Below are positions 17,427 through 25,266 of a stretch of DNA of 52,479 nucleotides, one piece after another. Both the position numbers and the translations under genes were made by a program. Position 1 is the first letter of the stretch; the number at the start of each line of letters is the position of its first letter. Source of the stretch: Gemmatimonadales bacterium UBA2975 (GTDB lineage Bacteria > Gemmatimonadota > Gemmatimonadetes > Longimicrobiales > Gaopeijiaceae); contig DEAT01000084.1 of assembly GCA_002348265.1 (NCBI GenBank), forward strand, positions 1 through 52,479. Direction: 5' to 3'. The notes below the pieces were generated by a model. It worked only from the letters and a program-made list of their open reading frames with translations, ran no database searches and was not told the origin of the DNA.

Positions 17427-19201
17427 GCCGAACAATCAGGATCTTACCCGACACGGTAGCAAATCAGATAGCAGCGGGTGAAGCGGTAGAACGCCCTGCG
17501 TCAGCGGTTAAGGAACTCACTGAGAACGCGCTTGACGCTAACGCTTCGCGGGTTGAACTGGCGATCGAACGCGGAGGTAAGAGGCGCATCCGAGTAAGTG
17601 ACAACGGAATAGGAATGGGAAGAGAGGATGCTCTCCTGTGCCTGGACCGTCACGCAACCAGCAAGATCCAGGTTACAGAAGACCTTACGGATGTGCCGAC
17701 GTTCGGATTTAGGGGAGAAGCGATACCTTCGATCGCTGCTGTGTCACGGATGTCTATTGAGACGTGGGATGGAAGAGGCGAAGTTGGAACCCGCGTTAAC
17801 GTAAACGCTGGCGGAATCAGTGAGATGAGCGATGTAGCCCGTCGGCGTGGGACCACTGTAGAGGTTCGAAATCTTTTCTACAATGCACCGGTACGCGCTC
17901 GTTTTCTTAAGTCGGTCAGTGCCGAGACAAGGGCTGTGAACGAAATCGTGACTGCGCTCAGTCTGGCGAATCCGAGCGTTTCATTCGTACTCACCTCTGA
18001 TGACCGGATGCTACTCGATCTCTCGCCTGCAGAAGAGCCTGCAGTTCGGATAGCTCAGATATGGGGAAGAGAGCATGCGAGCACGCTAATCCCAACGTCG
18101 AGGGACGAAGATGGCCTTACCGTGGCGGGGTTGATTCAACGCCCGGACGCGGCTAGGCCAGGTTTTCGACGCAGCCATCTTTTCGTTAACGGACGCCCAT
18201 TCCGGTCTCCAGCTTTGGTAAGGGCGGCAGAGCGGGGCTATCGAACAACGATTCCACAGGGTGTTCGGCCGTGGCTCTTTCTGTATTTGCAGGTTCCTGG
18301 TGATCAGGTTGACGTGAATGTGCATCCCGCCAAGTCCGAGGTGCGCTTTAGAGAGCAGAATTGCATCGAGGGTTTGATCGAAAACGCGGTTAGGTCTGCG
18401 TTGGATGGTGAGGCCAGTGCTGCCACCTTCGACCAGCCTAGAGGCGAATTGCCTTCAGTTGCGGATGAAATCGGAAAGGTCGAGCATGTAGATAAGGATA
18501 CTGGGGCGAATGATCAAATGGCATTTTTCCTATCGGTAGCTCCGGATGATGGCGGGCTTGATCAGTCAGGAGTTGATGAGAGGAGTGCCATAGGTGATCA
18601 TGTCCAGCCCCTCCCTGAACCGGGGACCAAGCCAAGATTATGGCAGATGCTTGATACGTACGTATTTGCTGAGACAAGAGATGGGGTCCTCATTGTAGAT
18701 CAGCATGCCGCACACGAGAGGATCTTGTTTCAACGTCTTATGGATGGATTTGAGTCGGGAGGGCAGGAGAGTCAGCGACTTCTTTTCCCGTTAACGGTAA
18801 AACTGACCGCGCCTGAGGTGGCCATGATTGGAGACCTTGGAGGTCTTTTATCGGGAGCGGGATTCGAGGTCGAGGATTTTGGAGGTGATACTGTCATAGT
18901 GCATGCGGTTCCCAATCCACATCGATACTTCGACGCGGAGCGAGCGTTCCGCGAAATGATTCACGAATTGACGCATGGATCGGACCTAGTCCGTGCCGCT
19001 CGCAATCAACATGAGAGGATTGCGAGCACCTTCGCTTGTAAGAGCGCGATCAAGGCGGGGCAGAAATTGTCTGAGTCAGAAATGCAAGAGCTTTTTGATC
19101 AATTATTTGCGACAGAATTACCCCATCATGACGTGCATGGACGTCCTACGATTGTGCGGCTCTCAAAAGGAGAATTGGAGCGGAAGTTCGGTCGCAAGTG
19201 A
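17423..19201 (+). CDS. mutL: DNA mismatch repair protein MutL
   Basis: The 592-residue matchmaker protein of mismatch repair. The N-terminal GHKL ATPase is complete: NQIAAGEAVERPASAVKELTENALDA, SDNGIGM, TFGFRGEAIPSIA. DVNVHPAKSEVRF marks the end of the transducer domain. The C-terminal dimer domain has DQHAAHERILFQ, FACKSAIKAG and HHDVHGRP. In nuclease-active MutL the first is DQHA-x2-E-x4-E and the last is usually CPHGRP; here the final Glu is Gln and the Cys-Pro pair is Asp-Val. ATGA overlap with tatD and GTGA overlap with miaA. No mutS is in the window. Confidence 0.96.
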   Translation: MSRTIRILPDTVANQIAAGEAVERPASAVKELTENALDANASRVELAIERGGKRRIRVSDNGIGMGREDALLCLDRHATSKIQVTEDLTDVPTFGFRGEAIPSIAAVSRMSIETWDGRGEVGTRVNVNAGGISEMSDVARRRGTTVEVRNLFYNAPVRARFLKSVSAETRAVNEIVTALSLANPSVSFVLTSDDRMLLDLSPAEEPAVRIAQIWGREHASTLIPTSRDEDGLTVAGLIQRPDAARPGFRRSHLFVNGRPFRSPALVRAAERGYRTTIPQGVRPWLFLYLQVPGDQVDVNVHPAKSEVRFREQNCIEGLIENAVRSALDGEASAATFDQPRGELPSVADEIGKVEHVDKDTGANDQMAFFLSVAPDDGGLDQSGVDERSAIGDHVQPLPEPGTKPRLWQMLDTYVFAETRDGVLIVDQHAAHERILFQRLMDGFESGGQESQRLLFPLTVKLTAPEVAMIGDLGGLLSGAGFEVEDFGGDTVIVHAVPNPHRYFDAERAFREMIHELTHGSDLVRAARNQHERIASTFACKSAIKAGQKLSESEMQELFDQLFATELPHHDVHGRPTIVRLSKGELERKFGRK

Positions 19202-20175
19202 GTATCCGTGAGAGGTCGCTCGCTCCGTTCGAGGGAATTTCCCTGGTTCTTACAGGACCCACTACGTCTGGGAAGACAGCTCTGTCAGTTGAGCTGTCGC
19301 GGAGGTTTCCGATCGAGGTGATTTCGATGGATTCCCGTCAGGTTTATAAAGGGATGGACATAGGGACTGATAAGGTCAGGGCCGAACATCGTGACATGAT
19401 ACCGCACCATGGCCTAGATCTAGTGACACCACGACAGCGATATTCGGCTGGGCAGTTTGGTCGGGATGCTCGTCGTTGGGTCGATGGCATCTCGTCACGT
19501 GGGGGCCTGCCCGTGATAGTCGGGGGAAGCGGTTTTTTTCTTAGAACACTGTTGAGTCCTATGTTCACCGAACCGTTTTTAGATCCGTTACGTAGGGAAC
19601 GACTAAGGGAATGGCTAAGAGCCCAATCTAACGACACCCTCTCGAAATTTGTCGGTGCTTTAGATCCCGACAGAGCCGCAGTATCCGTTGCTGGCGGCCC
19701 CCAGCGGATGGCTAGAACTATCGAAGTCTCTCTTCTGACTGGTAAGACTCTCTCAAGATGGCACGTTGAGGCGCCAGCGGAGGCGCCAGGCCTGCCCGCG
19801 GTTGTGATCGTGCTTAACCTCCCCCGAGAAGAGACCGATAGACGGATCGAAGAGCGTGTGTGTCGGATGATAGAGAGGGGTTTGGAAAGTGAGGTGAGAG
19901 AATTGCTCGCTCGCGGGTATGGAGATACAGACCCAGGGATGACTGCGACTGGATATAGAGAGATGTCTATGTATGTGCGCGGAGATGTGTCATTAGAGGA
20001 GGCGAAAAGGGAAATTGTTGCCGGTACGAAAAAGTATTTGCGTCGTCAGCTCACCTGGATTAGGCATCAGCTTCCTGATCATGCTGTGACGATAGATGCG
20101 ACTCAGCCGGTTAATCTCCAAGCCGACATGGTACTTCAAGCTCTCAATGCCCGAGTTGGCCAGGTGTCGGTGTGA
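19198..20175 (+). CDS. miaA: tRNA dimethylallyltransferase (MiaA)
   Basis: Transfers a dimethylallyl group to A37 of tRNAs that read codons starting with U. The P-loop is LVLTGPTTSGKTALS, followed by ISMDSRQVYKGMDIGTDK with the family's catalytic Asp, then HHGLDLVTPRQRYSAGQF and VIVGGSGFFLRTLL. The C-terminal part has TATGYREM and KKYLRRQLTWIR. Start is GTG 19198, overlapping the mutL stop. mutL-miaA adjacency is common in bacteria. 325 residues, normal length. Confidence 0.96.
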   Translation: MSIRERSLAPFEGISLVLTGPTTSGKTALSVELSRRFPIEVISMDSRQVYKGMDIGTDKVRAEHRDMIPHHGLDLVTPRQRYSAGQFGRDARRWVDGISSRGGLPVIVGGSGFFLRTLLSPMFTEPFLDPLRRERLREWLRAQSNDTLSKFVGALDPDRAAVSVAGGPQRMARTIEVSLLTGKTLSRWHVEAPAEAPGLPAVVIVLNLPREETDRRIEERVCRMIERGLESEVRELLARGYGDTDPGMTATGYREMSMYVRGDVSLEEAKREIVAGTKKYLRRQLTWIRHQLPDHAVTIDATQPVNLQADMVLQALNARVGQVSV

Positions 20176-21299
20176 AAATAGGGATCACGTGCTATCCGAC
20201 GTACGGTGGGTCCGGAGCCGTTGCTACTGAATTGGGCTTAGCTCTAGGGGCTCGCGGGCATGAAGTGCATTTCGTTTCGTACGATCAACCCTTCCGACTA
20301 GCGGGCTTACGGGAGAGAGTGGTCTTCCATCAAGTCGAGATGGAGGACTATCCGTTATTTGAGCATCCGCCTTACGCTCTCGCATTAGCTGTAGCTCTTC
20401 ACGACACCGCTCTAAGGCACGGGTTAGACCTCGTGCACATGCATTATGCCATTCCACATGCGGTGTCAGCGTACCTAGCTCGGCAAATGCTTGGAGATGA
20501 GCGGGGTCTGCGGATCGTTACAACGCTGCACGGCACCGATATCACTTTAGTCGGGCTTCACCCCTCGTTCCATGAGATCACGCGTTTTTCAATCTTGGGA
20601 TCCGACGGTCTCACTGCAGTTTCAGAGTATTTGAAAGAACAGACAGTTGAAGGTTTCTCGGTTCCAGAAGAGAGGATCGAGGTGATCCCCAATTTTATTG
20701 ACACAGATGTATGGCGGCCTGACCGTCAACCGTGTCAAAAGGCTATGTTCGCATCTGAGGGTGAGAGTATTGTTATGCATGTGTCGAATTTTCGATCGGT
20801 GAAGCGGGCTGAAGATGTGGTTTCCGTGTTCTCAAGAATCCAAGAGCGAGTGCCTGCTCGTCTGGTTATGGTTGGGGATGGCCCAGATCGCCCAAGGGCG
20901 AGTCAACTAGCGCGTGAACTGGATATAGAGGATCGAGTTTTGTTTCTTGGTAAACACCCGGCGGTCGAGGACCTACTTTCTTGCACAGATTTGTTTCTGC
21001 TTCCGTCCGAGAAGGAATCGTTTGGCCTTGCAGCCTTAGAGGCTATGGCGAGTGGTGTGCCCGTGATAGCAACGCGTGCGGGGGGGATGCCCGAGGTTGT
21101 GGAGGATGGTGTAAGCGGGAGACTTTTGGATGTCGGTGATGTTTCAGGGATGGCGGAAGCCGGGGTTGAGCTTCTTAAGGATAAAGATTTGCGAGAGCGC
21201 ATCTCTAGTGCAGGGCTAGACGTGGCTAAATCCCGGTATTCTACTGAAATGGTCGTTCCACAGTACGAGGCATATTACGAGCGAATACTTTCATCGTGA
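20172..21299 (+). CDS. bshA: N-acetyl-alpha-D-glucosaminyl L-malate synthase (BshA)
   Basis: A GT4 glycosyltransferase that joins GlcNAc to L-malate, the first step of bacillithiol synthesis. The N-terminal domain matches BshA: MKIGITCYPTYGGSGAVATE, then HFVSYDQPFRL, EMEDYPLFEHPPYALALA and MHYAIPHAVSA. The donor-binding domain has HVSNFRSVKRAEDVV, LVMVGDGPDR and PSEKESFGLAALEAMASGVPVI. GTG 20172 overlaps the miaA stop. bshB and bshC are not in the window. 375 residues. A different malate-accepting or related GT4 function is less likely given the full N-terminal match. Confidence 0.9.
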   Translation: MKIGITCYPTYGGSGAVATELGLALGARGHEVHFVSYDQPFRLAGLRERVVFHQVEMEDYPLFEHPPYALALAVALHDTALRHGLDLVHMHYAIPHAVSAYLARQMLGDERGLRIVTTLHGTDITLVGLHPSFHEITRFSILGSDGLTAVSEYLKEQTVEGFSVPEERIEVIPNFIDTDVWRPDRQPCQKAMFASEGESIVMHVSNFRSVKRAEDVVSVFSRIQERVPARLVMVGDGPDRPRASQLARELDIEDRVLFLGKHPAVEDLLSCTDLFLLPSEKESFGLAALEAMASGVPVIATRAGGMPEVVEDGVSGRLLDVGDVSGMAEAGVELLKDKDLRERISSAGLDVAKSRYSTEMVVPQYEAYYERILSS

Positions 21300-22084
21300 C
21301 AAAGTGGGACGCGTTTTTACTAGGTATAGTCCAAGGAGCGACCGAGTTTCTTCCCGTTTCGAGCTCTGGACACCTCGTCATCGTGCAGAGTTTGCTCTCT
21401 GTCAATGTTGAGGGAGTGGCGTTCGAGGTGATCGTCCACCTTGGTACCCTTGTTTCGATCCTGCTCGTGTACTTTAGTAGGATTAATGAGCTTACGGTTG
21501 GAGTGCTCAGGAATGACCGACGTTCACTTTCATATGCGGGCCTACTGTTTGTAGCTACGATCCCCGCGGGCCTTATAGGTATCTTGGCGAAGGAACCGAT
21601 CGAACTGTTGTTTGATGCCCCTGCGGTGCCAGGTATAGCTTTGCTAGTAACCGGGGTTGTCTTGTGGAGTAGCCGGTCAGCGATAGGTCGGCAAAGGGTG
21701 ACTCGACCCACTTTGACCGCAGCATTGTTGATCGGAGTGGCGCAAGCATGTGCTCTGATCCCTGGAATCTCACGATCTGGCGCAACGGTTGTAGCGGCGA
21801 TGTGGCTAGGTATGGAGGCGCGTGAGGCTGCCGCCTTCTCATTCCTGATGGCTGTCCCGGTGATCGCAGGAGCTACAATGCTTCAGATTCCTGATCTTGT
21901 AGGACCTGGTCAGGAGGGACTGTCAATTTGTCTATTGGCAATCAGCGGGATAACAGCGGGGGTGACCGGAGTCCTCGCAATTCGAACGTTCGTGGGGGTC
22001 TTGGCTAGGAGGTCTTTCCACTTCTTTGCGCCGTACTGCTGGACGGTCGGACTTCTGTATCTCGCTTATCTGTTAGTCAATTGA
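21296..22084 (+). CDS. uppP: undecaprenyl-diphosphate phosphatase (UppP/BacA)
   Basis: A polytopic membrane enzyme that dephosphorylates undecaprenyl diphosphate so the lipid carrier can be reused for peptidoglycan and other envelope polymers. Both active-site motifs are present: GATEFLPVSSSGHLVI and, later, ALIPGISRSGATVVAAMWLG. About eight hydrophobic segments over 262 residues, as expected. Start is GTG 21296, overlapping the bshA stop; the stop overlaps the TTG of birA. The family also gives bacitracin resistance when abundant. Confidence 0.96.
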   Translation: MTKWDAFLLGIVQGATEFLPVSSSGHLVIVQSLLSVNVEGVAFEVIVHLGTLVSILLVYFSRINELTVGVLRNDRRSLSYAGLLFVATIPAGLIGILAKEPIELLFDAPAVPGIALLVTGVVLWSSRSAIGRQRVTRPTLTAALLIGVAQACALIPGISRSGATVVAAMWLGMEAREAAAFSFLMAVPVIAGATMLQIPDLVGPGQEGLSICLLAISGITAGVTGVLAIRTFVGVLARRSFHFFAPYCWTVGLLYLAYLLVN

Positions 22085-22854
22085 AAGCAATTTATCCATA
22101 CTCACTGGACCCCGATCGAGAACGAGAATACGGATTGCCACGTTTCGAGGTGTGGGAGTCGATTAGGTCGACGAACGACCGTGCTAGGGAGCTAGCCGTC
22201 GAGGGCTCACCACGGGGTTCGCTAGTTCTCGGTTGGGAACAAACGGAAGGGCGTGGCAGGCAGGGGAATATATGGTTTTCCGCAGCGGGAGACGGAGTAT
22301 GGATGTCGTTGGTGCTGGGAGAGAATGATGTGACGACCCAGTTACCACTTCTCGTGGGTATCTCGTGTGCAGAAGTTATCGAAGAGCTAACAGGCGTGAT
22401 AGTATCGATCAAATGGCCGAACGACCTGATGATAAAGGGAAGAAAGGTGGGTGGCGTTCTTGTCGAAATGGGCGATGGATGGGTGGTCGCTGGAATTGGC
22501 ATCAATGTGAGGCGGAGCCCATCTGAATCGCTTCAAGCCTTTGGTGATCGCACAATACCTGCGACCTCAATTGCAGAACATTCGCATCGGATTTCGGAAA
22601 TCCCGGGCCTTGCTGGACGCTTTGCTCAGCGGATTCTTGAGCGACTTGACTGTGGAAAGGGACAAGATGGAGTAGTCGATTCTTTTTTGGTTCGGGACAT
22701 TTTAAGGGATCTTCCTGTTCATACCGACGAGCTTGGAATTGGCATTGCGCGTGGCATAGACGAGTTTGGCATGTTGTTGCTTGAGCAAGAGGACGGCTCC
22801 ATCGTGAAAGTGCGCTCGGGGAGCGTTCGTTGTATCACATCGTCGGAGGAATAG
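22081..22854 (+). CDS. birA: biotin--[acetyl-CoA-carboxylase] ligase (BirA catalytic type)
   Basis: Attaches biotin to the carboxyl-carrier protein of biotin-dependent carboxylases. Catalytic motifs are STNDRARELA, the adenylate-binding TEGRGRQGNIWFS, IKWPNDLMIKGRKVGGVLVEM and GIGINVRR. There is no N-terminal winged helix, so this is a ligase without repressor function. The C-terminal SH3-like domain is present (GIARGIDEFGMLLLEQEDGS). The start appears to be TTG 22081, overlapping the uppP stop as TTGA; no nearby ATG or GTG fits. 257 residues. Confidence 0.93.
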   Translation: MKAIYPYSLDPDREREYGLPRFEVWESIRSTNDRARELAVEGSPRGSLVLGWEQTEGRGRQGNIWFSAAGDGVWMSLVLGENDVTTQLPLLVGISCAEVIEELTGVIVSIKWPNDLMIKGRKVGGVLVEMGDGWVVAGIGINVRRSPSESLQAFGDRTIPATSIAEHSHRISEIPGLAGRFAQRILERLDCGKGQDGVVDSFLVRDILRDLPVHTDELGIGIARGIDEFGMLLLEQEDGSIVKVRSGSVRCITSSEE

Positions 22855-22862
22855 GAGTAGCC

Positions 22863-23657
22863 GTGCAATTGGTGGTGGACGTTGGAAATACTGAGACTGT
22901 AGTGGGACTCACTGCATCAGCAACAACGGTTGTTGCTGAGTGGAGAGTCAGTTCGAGCGTTCCACGCACGGGTGATGAGATGACTGCTCTGATCCGAGCG
23001 TTTTTAGCCGGAGAGAATGTCAACGAATCGGAGATTGTCCGGGGAGTGTTGGCTTCGGTCGTTCCGTCCGTGAACTATGTTTGGAATAAGACTATTCGGA
23101 CCATAACCGGGGTTCCGGTTATAACGGTAGGACCTAATTCCGATCTGCCTATTTCACTGGAAGTAGAGGAGCCACTTACGGTGGGTGCGGACAGGGTGGT
23201 GAACACCTTGGCAACAAAGGAAATGTTTGGTCGGGACACGATAGTAGTCGACCTGGGGACGGCGACGACATTCGATTGTATTACGGCGGGTGGAGCATTT
23301 TTGGGCGGGGTGATCTCTCCCGGAATCAGAGCAGGATTGGATTGGTTGGCGGCAAGCACGGCGAAGTTGCCTCGTATAGAGCTAAGGTCCCCCGTGGCGG
23401 TTATTGGCCGCCGGACCGAGGCCTGTATTCAGAGCGGAGCTTTTTATCAGGCCATCGAATCCATCGACGGTATTGTTTCCAGAATTAAAGAAGAGTGGAA
23501 GCGACCTGATGCGTTAGTTGTCGCGACGGGAGGGTTTGCAAGTACGATTGCACCAAACCTGAAGACGGTAGATGTGATTGAGCCGCTTCTAACTCTGTAT
23601 GGTCTCGCGATCGCTGGTGAGCATCTGGCCTCCCTTGATTCACCTTTGACTAGCTAG
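22863..23657 (+). CDS. coaX: type III pantothenate kinase (CoaX)
   Basis: Phosphorylates pantothenate, the first step of coenzyme A synthesis. It is an ASKHA-fold kinase with LVVDVGNTETVVGL at the start, GADRVVNTLATKEMFG, and VVDLGTATTFDCI followed by GGVISPGIRAGLDWLA. GTG 22863 is chosen because AGGAG lies at 22853-22857 and the protein then begins at the first strand; the upstream ATG at 22830 lies within birA and adds a non-conserved tail. About 264 residues. birA-coaX adjacency is common. Confidence 0.94.
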   Translation: MQLVVDVGNTETVVGLTASATTVVAEWRVSSSVPRTGDEMTALIRAFLAGENVNESEIVRGVLASVVPSVNYVWNKTIRTITGVPVITVGPNSDLPISLEVEEPLTVGADRVVNTLATKEMFGRDTIVVDLGTATTFDCITAGGAFLGGVISPGIRAGLDWLAASTAKLPRIELRSPVAVIGRRTEACIQSGAFYQAIESIDGIVSRIKEEWKRPDALVVATGGFASTIAPNLKTVDVIEPLLTLYGLAIAGEHLASLDSPLTS

Positions 23658-23691
23658 ATTCCGATTCCTCGCGCGGCTTTTACCTGATGCT

Positions 23692-24780
23692 ATGACTCTC
23701 TCCCCCGTGTTTCGCTCTCCACAGGCTGTCCAACTCCTAGCGGAAGAAGGGGTGTGGTCTCGGCTTGCCTCGGACATTGAGGCACAGGCCGAAGCCGTCA
23801 GGGCAGTGCATATGGATTTCGAGGACGTCATAGATGGTAGTTTCCGCAAATCTTCTTCTCCGTCACTGCCGACTTTAGAGGTCACGACGTCGGAGGGATT
23901 GAGCTTTCTCCAAGAGTATTTTTTCCTGATCCTGTTCCGCTCGATCTTTCGGTCACTAGGTGTAGAGAAAAGGAGACTACAGGCTTACGCAGAGCTGAAT
24001 TTCTGTATCAAGGGCACTATTACGGCAGCGGACAATATTTTCGACGATCAGTCAAAAAAACTGCTTCCATTGGCTCCGACTTCCGGATCGCGGTTTATGT
24101 CGATTCTTCAACTCATGTCGTTCGAGCGTCTGGCTCGATCAGTATTGGATCGCGCGGTCGCAGCTAGTGTCATAGAGAGAGGGTCAGTGCTAACGATCCA
24201 GCGTGCACTCATGGATCGGATGGCGGAAATAGGTGCCCTGGAGGGGTCGGAAGAGGGTGGGGTCGATGTCATACCGACACCGGAAGAGATGCTTGATCGG
24301 GTGCATAGGGTTCGAGGAGGTTCACTGTTTGCGCTTGCGTTTGAAGCTCCGTTAGTTCTCGAACAGGGGGATCTCAGGGGGCGGATAAGTGTCGCGGAGA
24401 AGGCTGTTACCCGACTGGGGACCGCGTTCCAAATTGTCGACGATCTCACTGATTTCGAATTCGATATTGCGCGACGATCTCATAATTTGCTGGTGTCTCA
24501 GGTCCACCACATGGGTACTGAGAAAGAACAACTGGCGTTAGCTGGAATCTGGGAAAGCGGACTCTGCCCGGATGGGACTGTCGAAGAGACGTTCGCCGAC
24601 TCTGCCAGAAAGGTGCTTCAACTCGCGTACGTAGAAGCACGTGCCTCGTTCAAGTCACTGCAAGACCTGGGCTACTGGTTCGAACACTCGTTGGCAGACG
24701 AAGTTGTGCATGCAATAGTTGGGTTAGAGGGAGTTTCTCGGATGCAGGCACTTGCCGGGGGCGGAGAAGCCAGAGACTGA
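23692..24780 (+). CDS. divergent class I isoprenoid biosynthesis enzyme (prenyl synthase-like)
   Basis: 362 mostly helical residues with two acidic patches placed as in trans-prenyl diphosphate synthases. The first is AADNIFDDQSKKLLP (about residue 111) in place of DDxxD with RRG; the second is FQIVDDLTDFEFDIARRSHNLL (about residue 247), a clear second aspartate-rich motif. GGSLFALAFEAPLVL resembles the helix that follows the KT motif. It lacks the RRGxP segment and the usual lysine positions, and it carries an N-terminal extension of about 90 residues. The canonical synthase is the ispA gene at 45170. It could make or use another prenyl chain; product unknown. It follows coaX by 34 bases. 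Confidence 0.7.
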   Translation: MTLSPVFRSPQAVQLLAEEGVWSRLASDIEAQAEAVRAVHMDFEDVIDGSFRKSSSPSLPTLEVTTSEGLSFLQEYFFLILFRSIFRSLGVEKRRLQAYAELNFCIKGTITAADNIFDDQSKKLLPLAPTSGSRFMSILQLMSFERLARSVLDRAVAASVIERGSVLTIQRALMDRMAEIGALEGSEEGGVDVIPTPEEMLDRVHRVRGGSLFALAFEAPLVLEQGDLRGRISVAEKAVTRLGTAFQIVDDLTDFEFDIARRSHNLLVSQVHHMGTEKEQLALAGIWESGLCPDGTVEETFADSARKVLQLAYVEARASFKSLQDLGYWFEHSLADEVVHAIVGLEGVSRMQALAGGGEARD

Positions 24781-24819
24781 CAGTAGGTTTGATAAAGGCA
24801 TGTTAATTGACTCAACCTG

Positions 24820-24851
24820 TTGACAGGATCACCCAGGATTCGACCTTTTAT
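24820..24851 (+). promoter_or_regulatory. candidate groESL promoter
   Basis: A perfect TTGACA (24820-24825) lies 32 bases before the CIRCE element. The best AT-rich -10-like hexamer is TTTTAT (24846-24851), which gives a long 20-base spacer, so the exact -10 is uncertain. A start site within or just before CIRCE would fit HrcA repression. Confidence 0.35.
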
Positions 24852-24856
24852 GGCTC

Positions 24857-24883
24857 TTAGCACTCAGCGTATTAGAGTGCCAG
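24857..24883 (+). promoter_or_regulatory. CIRCE operator (HrcA binding site)
   Basis: TTAGCACTC (24857-24865), a nine-base spacer, then GAGTGCCAG (24875-24883). The consensus is TTAGCACTC-N9-GAGTGCTAA: the left arm is perfect and the right arm has two changes. It lies 55 bases upstream of groES. HrcA held by GroEL is the known repressor of such sites; hrcA itself is not in the window. Confidence 0.93.
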
Positions 24884-24937
24884 GAATTGTATTTTTAAAC
24901 TCACGACTGAGCGAAGTACGCAGGAGGACATTCGGAT

Positions 24938-25234
24938 ATGGCAGATGTGAACGTTCAGCCGCTCGCGGATCGCGTCGTGGTGAAGCCGCTAGAGGAAGCC
25001 GAGCAGATGCGCGGTGGTCTCTATATTCCCGATACGGCGAAGGAAAAGCCGTCTCAGGGTGAGGTCGTGGCTGTTGGCCCCGGCAAACTTTCCGATGAGG
25101 GTACTAGACTTGAGATGGATGTCTCAGTTGGTAACAAGGTCCTTTACGGTAAGTACAGCGGCACGGATGTCACGCTGGATGGACAGGAGTATCTCATACT
25201 CCGTGAGTCCGACATCCTCGCCATCGTCTCGTAA
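24938..25234 (+). CDS. groES: co-chaperonin GroES
   Basis: The 98-residue heptameric lid of the GroEL chamber. It shows the family N-terminus QPLADRVVVKPLEEAEQMRGG, the mobile loop GGLYIPDTAKEKPSQGEVVAVGPG, and the C-terminal YLILRESDILAIV. ATG 24938 follows CAGGAGGAC with good spacing. It is under the CIRCE element and is followed by groEL after 32 bases. Confidence 0.98.
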   Translation: MADVNVQPLADRVVVKPLEEAEQMRGGLYIPDTAKEKPSQGEVVAVGPGKLSDEGTRLEMDVSVGNKVLYGKYSGTDVTLDGQEYLILRESDILAIVS

Positions 25235-25266
25235 CGCATTCGCAATCGACTAGGAGATAACGAATC

